From: an uncultured Clostridium sp.
GTDB taxonomy: Bacteria > Bacillota > Clostridia > TANB77 > CAG-465
Length of the DNA: 22,151 bases
Direction of reading: 5' to 3'
Assembly: GCA_900554875.1 (NCBI GenBank)
Contig: USJA01000004.1
Coordinates: 1 to 22,151, forward strand
In this document: piece by piece, positions 10,101 through 15,294 of the stretch
Layout: the number at the start of each line of letters is the position of its first letter
Position numbering within the stretch: the stretch's first letter is position 1
Notes under the pieces: generated by a model
What the model was told of the DNA's origin: nothing
The model's input: only the letters and a program-made list of their open reading frames with translations
The model's database searches: none
Position numbers and translations under genes: made by a program

Positions 10101-10708
10101 TAGAATGTGAAGGTATCGAACGAGTAGGAACAAACTTCAAATCTATTGTAAGCGATATGTTTAGGGGTGCAAAAGGTTTAAAAGAGGTTGAAATTGCATC
10201 AGGTATTACTGAACTTCCACGTGGAATATTTGCAGAATGTCCAAATCTAAAAACTGTAAAAATACCTTCTAGTGTAAAAACAATACATAGTTTAGCCTTT
10301 TATAAAACAACAAATATACAAGATATATATGTTGATAATAATAGAAGCGATGTAAATTATGCCGAATATCTTGAGAGTGTTTGTCCAAATGTACACTATT
10401 TAGATAGTGTATATACAGTTAATAAAAATGTTCCAGATAACGTTGAAATTATTGACGTTGAAAAACCTGAATCAGGTGAATTTAAATATAACAGTAATTA
10501 TAAATTTAAGGTTAATGTTAAAGATGGATATAAAATGAGTAATTTGATTGTTAAGACAATAATAAGGGGAGAAGAAAAAGAACTTCAACCTAAGGAAATC
10601 AATGGAGAGGATGTATATGTTTTAGAAAATATTAAAGATAATGTTGAGATAAACATTACAGCAGAAATTGATTTATTAAGTTTAAATGAAAATGATGAAA
10701 ATTCATAA
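7136..10708 (+). CDS. Secreted BspA-type leucine-rich-repeat surface protein
   Basis: A predicted exported protein of 1190 residues. A KNKVAIRKR basic start, a long Leu/Val core and VNA|DT (cleavage after about residue 34) form a Sec signal peptide. Residues about 50-1087 are tandem BspA/LRR_5-type repeats of about 23 residues (IPDSVktIgxxAFxxCtxL), often alternating a G-L-xIP-SV unit with a LxIGxGV unit. The C-terminal ~100 residues resemble a divergent InlB-B-type repeat (YKFKVNVKDGY). There is no sorting motif or C-terminal membrane segment. Start: TTG 7136 has GAGGTGA (7124-7130) 5 nt upstream; GTG 7127 with AAGGA at 7116-7120 is a real alternative giving 1193 residues. Either start overlaps the end of the upstream adhesin gene, implying translational coupling. 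BspA-family proteins mediate host or bacterial binding; that role is inferred here. Confidence 0.85.
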   Translation: MKNKVAIRKRFVVTLLLLVLLVMPIVAVKSNVNADTFGVFNYNISYDGKVSITGLNDTSVTSIDIPSEIDGKPVTEIAYGAFNNCKNIKSVNIPNSVISIGPSSFQNCTGITGSLVIPDSVNAVCSYAFQGCTGITELKLGNSVKYVDQYAFEGCTGITGTLVIPDSIGTIGISAFKGCNSILNLKIGTGVASIDADAFNNCSGLSGELTIPGNVKTIGSSAFLNIGKFTSIKLEEGLETIGNYAFFGNTNVTELTIPDSVQTIGFQAFAYYSNLKTLNLGNGVKIIDGKAFQDATSLKEIDIPESVQTINYNAFLNCTSLSTINLPDNNINFGGNVFLNTAWYNSQDAGVVYLGKKLYRYKGAMPSNTTINVIDGTNQICGYAFDSFTNLISISVPDSVKCIDNYAFNNCTGLTDAGVISSDIVGSYAFNNCTNLKNITLGEGITTIEKNAFYNCTGLTKLETPSTINKISDYAFYNCSGLTDVKILSGSLGYNLFNGCNNIKTAYFGEGITTMNGINLSSQKLTDLTILSGNVPSFSGCKNLVNVTLGNKVTEIGSYAFEGCTGLTQIVIPDSVKTIGDSAFKGCSSVEKISIGKGVEKIGNYAFYGLTKFNPDIIIPENVKSVGSYAYANCKSVTSLIINANDVSFGENCFSGCENLEKLIVNGSVRSVGLGSFNNTKIDDATEIGYYYKNKKVKTAIIKEGVESISYNTFLGCENLKTLYIESSVLSSLGDSYYILFYGCNNLEKVVITDDNPNFTVVDDIIYSKDMTRLIRCLPAKKGKVNIPSSVTKIESRAFYGCKYLEGELVIPDSVKELGSYAFSDCLSEIPLKIGSGIKTIGNSAFENSKFTGKLIIPNNVTGISQRAFFNCYNFTGELILSENLSYIDSEAFEGCSSISGTLKFPDKIYRIAESAFALCEGIEKIDVGDGINCSRLAFAHCINLKSIVGKNIETSNMDGIFMGCYSLKSLDLESFGYKYSVSGGSSFLECEGIERVGTNFKSIVSDMFRGAKGLKEVEIASGITELPRGIFAECPNLKTVKIPSSVKTIHSLAFYKTTNIQDIYVDNNRSDVNYAEYLESVCPNVHYLDSVYTVNKNVPDNVEIIDVEKPESGEFKYNSNYKFKVNVKDGYKMSNLIVKTIIRGEEKELQPKEINGEDVYVLENIKDNVEINITAEIDLLSLNENDENS

Positions 10709-10713
10709 ATTAG

Positions 10714-10742
10714 TAAGGCTTTTAAATAAAGGCCTTATTTTT
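10714..10742 (+). terminator. Intrinsic terminator ending the surface-protein operon
   Basis: A 10-bp stem (TAAGGCTTTT 10714-10723 with AAAGGCCTTA 10728-10737, one T-G pair) closes an AAAT loop and is followed by five T. It lies 6 nt after the stop codon of the leucine-rich-repeat gene. Confidence 0.85.
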
Positions 10743-10766
10743 GTATACATAATTAATTAAAATCAC

Positions 10767-10795
10767 TTTACATTAACTGAAAAAAATGTTATACT
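10767..10795 (+). promoter_or_regulatory. Extended -10 promoter of the small membrane protein gene
   Basis: TTTACA (10767-10772), a 17-nt spacer and TATACT (10790-10795) preceded by TGT (10787-10789) make a good extended -10 promoter. Transcription would start near 10802, about 40-50 nt before the candidate starts of the downstream gene. It lies just after the terminator of the surface operon, so the next gene is an independent unit. Confidence 0.7.
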
Positions 10796-10839
10796 AAATA
10801 GTATAGAAAATAAGCAATAATTTAAAATTATAAATTATA

Positions 10840-11313
10840 ATGGGAGGGATTTCATGCAGAAATCACATTAGATTGATATTCAAGATAATAGTAACAATAA
10901 ATGTTATTCTATTATTGTTACTATTGGCAATCGAGAAGAATGATAAAACAGGAAGAAATAATGTAGAGTATTCAAATTATACTCCAAACTATATATCAAA
11001 TGATTACATTATGATAAAAAATAAAAGTAGTGAGAAAATAACTGCTATGGTAAATTATGATGTGATTTTGACATATGATCCTGAAGGTAGAGAAGGTGAA
11101 ACTCTTTATGATTTGGGCCCATATGAAGAAAAAATAATAGATATATATAGTGTATGTGGAGTTGAAAAAAAGGATGTAGAAGATTTAAAACTTGATATAA
11201 CCGAGTATAATTTCTTGTTACTATATTACGAAGATATATTTCATGCATTTGCTTGGGTAACAGGTTTTACCTTTCTGTTTTATATAACATGCATAAAAAG
11301 GGAAAAAGTCTAA
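10840..11313 (+). CDS. Small protein with two predicted membrane segments, function unknown; start uncertain
   Basis: I do not recognise this protein. The longest frame gives 157 residues: a basic start (RNHIRLIFK), a hydrophobic segment at about 13-31 (IIVTINVILLLLLLA), a polar middle of about 100 residues predicted outside the membrane, and a second hydrophobic segment at about 134-151 followed by KREKV. The start is in doubt. ATG 10840 has no ribosome binding site upstream. The strong site GGGAGGG (10842-10848) lies inside the frame and instead serves ATG 10854, which is in another frame and stops after five codons at TAG 10869-10871. A TTG at 10873, one base after that stop, is in the correct frame and could be reached by reinitiation. 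A single-base frameshift or sequencing error near 10870 would fuse ATG 10854 to the gene and give a well-formed signal-anchor start. The gene has its own promoter and terminator. Confidence 0.6.
   Translation: MGGISCRNHIRLIFKIIVTINVILLLLLLAIEKNDKTGRNNVEYSNYTPNYISNDYIMIKNKSSEKITAMVNYDVILTYDPEGREGETLYDLGPYEEKIIDIYSVCGVEKKDVEDLKLDITEYNFLLLYYEDIFHAFAWVTGFTFLFYITCIKREKV
10854..10871 (+). other. Five-codon minimal ORF under the strong ribosome binding site
   Basis: ATG 10854 follows GGGAGGG (10842-10848) at a 5-nt spacing and encodes M-Q-K-S-H before TAG. It is either a short leader peptide coupled to the TTG at 10873, or the original start of the membrane-protein gene displaced by a one-base frameshift. 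The sequence alone cannot decide. Confidence 0.4.
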
Positions 11314-11334
11314 ATAAGCTTTTTCTCTTTTTTT
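11295..11334 (+). terminator. Intrinsic terminator after the small membrane protein gene
   Basis: A 14-bp A/T-rich stem (11295-11308 with 11319-11332, one G-T pair, three G-C pairs) closes a 10-nt loop, with the T tract running on to 11334. The left arm lies in the last codons of the gene, so terminator and coding end overlap. Confidence 0.75.
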
Positions 11335-11415
11335 CTATAATCTTAAAAAAATATGTTACAAAAATATTACAAAGGGGTAGAAACGGTATAATTTTCGCTT
11401 TTTTTTAAAAAACTA

Positions 11416-11444
11416 TTGCTTTTTTTATAAAAATAAGTTATAAT
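11416..11444 (+). promoter_or_regulatory. Promoter of the S10 ribosomal operon
   Basis: TTGCTT (11416-11421) and a perfect TATAAT (11439-11444) are spaced by 17 nt, with a predicted start near 11451. A second perfect TATAAT at 11387-11392 lacks a good -35 element and may be a minor tandem promoter. Upstream, TTACAAA occurs at 11356 and 11367, one helical turn apart, which might be coincidental in this AT-rich DNA. Confidence 0.8.
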
Positions 11445-11555
11445 AATGATGTTGATTTGCGTTGAAGTAAGATGTGGCTACCCACCGAGGTAGGGAACTC
11501 TTATGGAGCATGTCTGGTTTAAAATCAGGCGGCAAGTATAATTGATATGTATTTG

Positions 11556-11587
11556 CCAAGTTTTATTTTAAGTAAAATTTGGTTTTT
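11556..11587 (+). terminator. Candidate attenuator terminator within the S10 leader
   Basis: CCAAGTTTTA (11556-11565) pairs with TAAAATTTGG (11573-11582) over 10 bp with a 7-nt loop, followed directly by five T (11583-11587). Its first two C bases also close the preceding hairpin 11531-11557, so the two stems cannot both be complete. The stem has only two G-C pairs, so termination may be partial, as expected of an attenuator. Confidence 0.5.
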
Positions 11588-11616
11588 ATATGTCTAAAAA
11601 AGAAACACACGGGGTA

Positions 11617-11665
11617 GTGTAAAACTTGTGACGCTGAGATGTTATAGAAAAGGAGTGTTTTACAT
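11617..11665 (+). promoter_or_regulatory. Hairpin presenting the rpsJ ribosome binding site
   Basis: GTGTAAAAC (11617-11625) can pair with GTTTTACAT (11657-11665), ending exactly at the rpsJ ATG. The ribosome binding site AAAAGGAG (11648-11655) falls at the 3' side of the 31-nt loop. The left arm can instead pair with ACAC at 11605-11608, so two exclusive folds exist. A role in controlling rpsJ translation is inferred. Confidence 0.4.
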
Positions 11666-11983
11666 ATGGCAAAAGAACAAACTAAAAAAATGAGAATAAG
11701 ACTTAAAGCTTATGATCATGTAGTGCTAGAACAAGCAGCATCAAAGATTGTTGAAGTGGCTAAAAAAACAGGTTCAGAAGTTTCAGGACCAATTCCACTA
11801 CCAACAGAAAAAGAAATTATTACAATATTACGTTCTCCACATAAACATAAAGATTCAAGAGAACAATTTGAAATGAGAACTCATAAAAGAGTTATCGATG
11901 TTATCAAACCAAACCAAGCAACTGTTGATGCACTAATGTCAATAGATATGCCTGCAGGTGTTGATATCGAAGTTAAATTATAA
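11666..11983 (+). CDS. rpsJ: Small ribosomal subunit protein uS10
   Basis: S10 sits in the head of the 30S subunit and, as NusE, also takes part in Nus-dependent transcription antitermination and in coupling to RNA polymerase. The 105 residues are full length. Family blocks are clear: RIRLKAYDH near residue 10, SGPIPLPTEKE near 40, and SREQFEMRTHKRVIDV near 63-78. AAAAGGAG lies 10 nt before ATG 11666. It is the first gene of the operon, behind a long structured leader, and is followed by an unusually long 122-nt gap before rplC, so rpsJ may be controlled partly apart from the later genes. Confidence 0.98.
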   Translation: MAKEQTKKMRIRLKAYDHVVLEQAASKIVEVAKKTGSEVSGPIPLPTEKEIITILRSPHKHKDSREQFEMRTHKRVIDVIKPNQATVDALMSIDMPAGVDIEVKL

Positions 11984-11999
11984 TTAAACTTTTAAAATG

Positions 12000-12048
12000 T
12001 TTAGTAGTCATCCTATGAAATAAGGCAATGACATACCCTATACTAAGT
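12000..12048 (+). promoter_or_regulatory. Structured RNA element in the rpsJ-rplC gap
   Basis: The 122-nt gap 11984-12105 holds a nested fold: TTAGTA (12001-12006) with TACTAA (12041-12046), extended by G-T pairs; inside it GTCAT (12007-12011) with ATGAC (12028-12032); then CCT (12012-12014) with AGG (12023-12025). Asymmetric bulges (CA at 12026-12027 and an 8-nt stretch at 12033-12040) resemble a protein-binding RNA rather than a terminator; there is no T tract. TATACT at 12039-12044 has no matching -35 element. A role in feedback control of the genes from rplC on is inferred. Confidence 0.4.
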
Positions 12049-12105
12049 GTTTGTATATTTTAAATATGAAGTTTAAAAGCTAAAAATTAAAGGGAGGAAA
12101 ACAAA

Positions 12106-12732
12106 ATGGTAAAAGAAATTTACGGTAAAAAAGTTGGAATGACACAAATCTTCTCTGAAGATGGAGTTGCAATTCCGGTTACTGCAATTGAAGTTAAACC
12201 TTGTACAGTAGTTGCTAAAAAAACTGCTGAAAAAGAAGGATATAATGCAATTGTTGTAAGTTTTGGAGAAATCAAAGAAAAAAATGCAAACAAACCAATG
12301 AAAGGTATTTTTGCAAAAGCTGGAGTAGAATTACAAAAATATTTAAAAGAAATCAAAGTAGAAAATTTAGATGAATACGAAATCGGAAGCAAAATTACAA
12401 TAGATACTTTCACTACTGAGGATAGAGTTGATATCCAAGGAACATCTAAAGGTAAAGGTTTCCAAGGAAATATTAAAAGACATGGTCAACATAGAGGACC
12501 TATGGCTCATGGTTCTATGTATCATAGAAGACCAGGTTCTATGGGATCTACAACAACACCAGGTAGAGTATTTAAAGGTAAAAAATTACCAGGACATATG
12601 GGAGATGTTACATCAACTATATTAAACCTAGCAGTTGTTAAAGTTGACACAGATAAAAATGTTATTTTAGTTAAAGGATCTGTTCCTGGAGCTAAAGGTG
12701 CAGTTTTAAGAATTAGAGAAACTGTAAAGTAG
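12106..12732 (+). CDS. rplC: Large ribosomal subunit protein uL3
   Basis: L3 binds 23S rRNA early in 50S assembly, and its central loop reaches towards the peptidyl-transferase centre. The 208 residues are the normal length. MVKEIYGKKVGMTQIF is the family N-terminus, and GKGFQGNIKRHG (from about 115) through HRRPGSMG to GRVFKGKKLPGHMG (about 155-170) is the diagnostic core. The glutamines that follow GSIG in the Escherichia coli protein, one of which is methylated by PrmB, are Ser/Thr here. GGGAGG lies 9 nt before the ATG. It is the second gene of the operon, following the structured gap. Confidence 0.98.
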   Translation: MVKEIYGKKVGMTQIFSEDGVAIPVTAIEVKPCTVVAKKTAEKEGYNAIVVSFGEIKEKNANKPMKGIFAKAGVELQKYLKEIKVENLDEYEIGSKITIDTFTTEDRVDIQGTSKGKGFQGNIKRHGQHRGPMAHGSMYHRRPGSMGSTTTPGRVFKGKKLPGHMGDVTSTILNLAVVKVDTDKNVILVKGSVPGAKGAVLRIRETVK

Positions 12733-12760
12733 GATAAAGTGAAAGGAAGGAGGAAATAAA

Positions 12761-13381
12761 ATGCTTAAAGTAGACGTTTTAGATATGAAAGGTAAAAAAG
12801 TAAAAGATATCGAACTTAACGAAAATGTTTTTGGTGTAGATGTTAATGATATAGTTGTACATACTGCATTAGTTAATTATTTAGCTAATCAAAGACAAGG
12901 TACAGGATCAACTAAAACAAGAGCAGAAGTTCGTGGTGGTGGAAGAAAACCATGGAGACAAAAAGGAACTGGTAGAGCAAGACAAGGTTCAATAAGAGCT
13001 CCTCAATGGATGAAAGGTGGTATTGCACTTGGACCAAAACCAAGATCATACAAATATGCAATCCCTAAAAAAATGAGAAAACTTGCTTTAAAATCAGTAC
13101 TTACTTCTAAAGTAGAAGAAAAAGAATTAATAGTTGTTGATAAATTAGAATTAAAAGAAATCAAGACTAAAGAAATGGTTAAAGTTTTAAATAACTTAAA
13201 TACTAAAAAAGCACTTATCGTTTTAAGTGAGAAAAATTTAAATGTTCAAGCATCAGCAAGAAACATTGAAAACGTAAAAACTACTTTAGTTAATACAATT
13301 AACGTATTTGATTTATTAAAATATGATAATTTAGTAGTAACTGAAGACGCTATTAAGAAATTAGAGGAGGTGTACGCATAA
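12761..13381 (+). CDS. rplD: Large ribosomal subunit protein uL4
   Basis: L4 lines the constriction of the nascent-peptide tunnel through an extended loop. In Escherichia coli it also represses its own S10 operon by binding the leader, which makes it the first candidate ligand for the leader found here. The 206 residues are full length; the basic tunnel loop GGGRKPWRQKGTGRARQGS lies at about residues 59-77. AGGAGG precedes the ATG, 28 nt after rplC. Its stop codon overlaps the rplW start by one base (TAATG), so the two are translationally coupled. Confidence 0.98.
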   Translation: MLKVDVLDMKGKKVKDIELNENVFGVDVNDIVVHTALVNYLANQRQGTGSTKTRAEVRGGGRKPWRQKGTGRARQGSIRAPQWMKGGIALGPKPRSYKYAIPKKMRKLALKSVLTSKVEEKELIVVDKLELKEIKTKEMVKVLNNLNTKKALIVLSEKNLNVQASARNIENVKTTLVNTINVFDLLKYDNLVVTEDAIKKLEEVYA

Positions 13382-13746
13382 TGAAATTTGCAGAAGACGT
13401 TATAATAAGACCTATAATGACTGAAAAAAGTTACGAAAATATTGCTATTGGTAAATATACTTTCGAAGTTGCTCTTACAGCTACAAAAGTTGATATCAAA
13501 AATGCTGTTGAAGAACTTTTTGGAGTTAAGGTAAAAAGTGTTAACACACTAAGATACGATGGTAAAAATAAAAGAGTTGGAGTACACCAAGGAAAAACTA
13601 AAGCTTGGAAAAAGGCAATAGTTACTATAGATACAAATCCTTCAGAGGAAAAATATCTTGCAAAAGGTGGAAAAGAAACTAAATTAAATAGAAAATACAA
13701 GACTGAAATTGAGGAAATCAGTTCAGCATTTGGAACTAATAGCTAG
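13381..13746 (+). CDS. rplW: Large ribosomal subunit protein uL23, C-terminally extended
   Basis: L23 lies at the tunnel exit and is the docking site for trigger factor and the signal recognition particle. Family blocks are IIRPIMTEKSYENI at the N-terminus, the YTFEVALTATKVDIKNAVEELFGVKV helix region (two stretches at about 27-52), and a basic loop near 58-80. At 121 residues it is about 20-25 longer than the usual 95-100; the extra part is a polar tail (about 93-121) with KYKTEIEEISS. The start overlaps the rplD stop by one base, with GGAGGTG inside the rplD end as ribosome binding site. Confidence 0.97.
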   Translation: MKFAEDVIIRPIMTEKSYENIAIGKYTFEVALTATKVDIKNAVEELFGVKVKSVNTLRYDGKNKRVGVHQGKTKAWKKAIVTIDTNPSEEKYLAKGGKETKLNRKYKTEIEEISSAFGTNS

Positions 13747-13759
13747 GAGGTAGTAAAAA

Positions 13760-14593
13760 ATGGGAATAAAATCATTTAAACCTGTTACTCCATCACTTAG
13801 AAATACAAAATTACTAGCAAGCGATGAAATTACAAAAAGCACACCTGAGAAAAAATTACTTGCACCATTAAAGAAAAATGCAGGTAGAAATGCTCAAGGT
13901 AAAATCACTGTAAGACATCATGGTGGTGGAAGCAGAAGAAAATATAGAATAATTGATTTTAAAAGAAATAAAGTAGATATGGAAGCAACTGTAATTGGTA
14001 TTGAATATGATCCAAACAGAACTGCAAACATAGCTTTAATTGAATATGAAGATAAAGAAAGAGCATACATTATAGCTCCAGTTGGTCTTAAAGATGGAGA
14101 CAAAGTTATATCATCTGAAAAAGCTGATATAAAACCAGGTAACTGTATGCCAATTAAATCAATACCAGTTGGTACAATGATTTACAACATTGAATTGCAC
14201 AAAGGTCAAGGTGCTAAACTTGTAAGAAGTGCTGGAATGTCTGCACAACTTATGGCAAAAGAAGATAAATATGCACATGTAAGAATGCCATCTGGTGAAA
14301 TGAGACTTATACTTGTTGATTGTAGAGCATGTATTGGTCAAGTTGGAAACTTAGAACATGAAAATGTTTCACTAGGTAAAGCTGGTAGAAAAAGAAATAT
14401 GGGTATTAGACCTACAGTTAGAGGATCTGTTATGAACCCTTGTGATCACCCTCATGGTGGTGGTGAAGGTAGAGCTCCAGTAGGACACGCAGGACCAATG
14501 ACTCCTTGGGGTAAACCAGCACTTGGATACAAAACAAGAAAAACAAAAAATCCAACAGATAAATATATTGTTAAAAGAAGAAATAGAAAATAA
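13760..14593 (+). CDS. rplB: Large ribosomal subunit protein uL2
   Basis: L2 is the largest 50S protein. It bridges the subunits and is needed for peptidyl-transferase centre assembly. The 277 residues are typical. The N-terminus MGIKSFKPVTPSLRN, the oligonucleotide-binding fold around ITVRHHGGGSRRKYR (about 50-64) and the near-invariant DHPHGGGEGRAPVGH (about 227-241), whose second histidine corresponds to the residue implicated in peptidyl-transferase activity, are intact. It starts 13 nt after rplW with TAGGAGGT overlapping the rplW stop. Confidence 0.98.
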   Translation: MGIKSFKPVTPSLRNTKLLASDEITKSTPEKKLLAPLKKNAGRNAQGKITVRHHGGGSRRKYRIIDFKRNKVDMEATVIGIEYDPNRTANIALIEYEDKERAYIIAPVGLKDGDKVISSEKADIKPGNCMPIKSIPVGTMIYNIELHKGQGAKLVRSAGMSAQLMAKEDKYAHVRMPSGEMRLILVDCRACIGQVGNLEHENVSLGKAGRKRNMGIRPTVRGSVMNPCDHPHGGGEGRAPVGHAGPMTPWGKPALGYKTRKTKNPTDKYIVKRRNRK

Positions 14594-14607
14594 TGGAGGG
14601 ATAGAAT

Positions 14608-14886
14608 ATGTCAAGATCGCTTAAAAAAGGACCTTATTGTGATGAAAAACTACTTGCAAGAGTAGAAAAATTAAACGCAGAAAATAAAAAAGAAGCGTTA
14701 AAGACTTGGTCAAGAGCTTCAACTATATATCCTCAAATGATTGGTCATACAATAGCTGTACATGATGGAAGAAAACATGTACCAGTATATGTTACAGAAG
14801 AAATGGTAGGACATAAATTAGGAGAATTTGCTCCAACAAGACTTTTCAGAGGACATTCAGGAGATAAAAAATCTTCAATAAAATAA
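14608..14886 (+). CDS. rpsS: Small ribosomal subunit protein uS19
   Basis: S19 binds 16S rRNA in the 30S head beside S13, near the A-site tRNA. The 92 residues are full length, with SRSLKKGPY at the N-terminus and the conserved MIGHTIAVHDGRKHVPVYV stretch at about 44-62, then GHKLGEFAPTR. TGGAGGGA lies about 7 nt before the ATG, and the gap from rplB is 14 nt. Confidence 0.98.
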   Translation: MSRSLKKGPYCDEKLLARVEKLNAENKKEALKTWSRASTIYPQMIGHTIAVHDGRKHVPVYVTEEMVGHKLGEFAPTRLFRGHSGDKKSSIK

Positions 14887-14916
14887 GTAAGAATCTAAAA
14901 AAGGAGGAGCCTTAAA

Positions 14917-15273
14917 ATGGAAGAAAAAGTTGTAGAACAAAAAACTGCAGTAGCAGAACTTCGTCATGCTAGAATAAGTGCTAGAAAAGTAAAAATTGTT
15001 ATAGACTTAATCAGAGGAAAAAGTGCAAAAGAAGCTATTGCAATACTTAAATATACAAATAAAGCAGCTGCACCAATGGTTGAAAAATTAGTAAAGTCAG
15101 CTATTGCAAATGCGGTAAATAATCATCATATGGATGAAACAAAATTAGTTATATCTGAAATATATGCAAACCAAGGACCTACAATGAAAAGAATTTTACC
15201 TAGAGCAAAAGGTAGTGCAGATAGAATCAGAAAAAGAACAAGCCATATTAAAGTAGTATTAACAGAAGCTTAA
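14917..15273 (+). CDS. rplV: Large ribosomal subunit protein uL22
   Basis: L22 spans the 50S subunit, and its beta-hairpin forms part of the nascent-peptide tunnel wall; changes in the hairpin alter macrolide response. The 118 residues include RHARISARKVKIVIDLIRGK (from about 16), the central helix with LVKSAIANAVNNH, and the hairpin YANQGPTMKRILPRAKGSA (about 84-102) without insertions or deletions that I can see. AAAGGAGGAG precedes the ATG, 30 nt after rpsS. Confidence 0.98.
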   Translation: MEEKVVEQKTAVAELRHARISARKVKIVIDLIRGKSAKEAIAILKYTNKAAAPMVEKLVKSAIANAVNNHHMDETKLVISEIYANQGPTMKRILPRAKGSADRIRKRTSHIKVVLTEA

Positions 15274-15294
15274 AGAAGTAAGGAGGTAAATATT

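Larger units (their letters stand above)
11451..11665 (+). promoter_or_regulatory. Structured 5' leader of the S10 operon
   Basis: About 215 nt lie between the predicted transcription start and rpsJ, with no ORF of note. I can draw these helices: TAAGA (11468-11472) with TCTTA (11499-11503), enclosing CTACC/GGTAG (11478-11482 with 11489-11493); a small CTGGT hairpin (11514-11528); a 10-bp hairpin starting GGCAAG (11531-11557); a candidate terminator (11556-11587); and a helix around the rpsJ ribosome binding site (11617-11665). Long leaders that bind L4 or another ribosomal protein are known for S10 operons, for example L4 in Escherichia coli. Feedback control here is inferred; no specific RNA family is claimed. 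Confidence 0.6.

Noticed and set aside
7380..10300. Regularly spaced short repeats (tatgcattt... about every 69 nt), CRISPR-like in spacing
   Set aside because: The period equals 23 codons and follows the leucine-rich repeats in frame; units are diverged and there are no constant repeats with unique spacers.
10836..10841. Perfect TATAAT as a promoter for the small membrane protein
   Set aside because: It overlaps the ATG at 10840 and lies just before the ribosome binding site, with no -35 element; the promoter at 10767-10795 is much better.
11451..11665. T-box or metabolite riboswitch in the S10 leader
   Set aside because: No T-box sequence (AGGGUGGNACCGCG) or other riboswitch core that I know is present; a ribosomal-protein leader fits the context better.
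12039..12044. TATACT in the rpsJ-rplC gap as an internal promoter
   Set aside because: There is no acceptable -35 element 16-18 nt upstream, and the bases take part in the RNA fold.
12428..12625. Second plus-strand frame inside rplC
   Set aside because: It is fully inside L3 in another frame, with no family resemblance.
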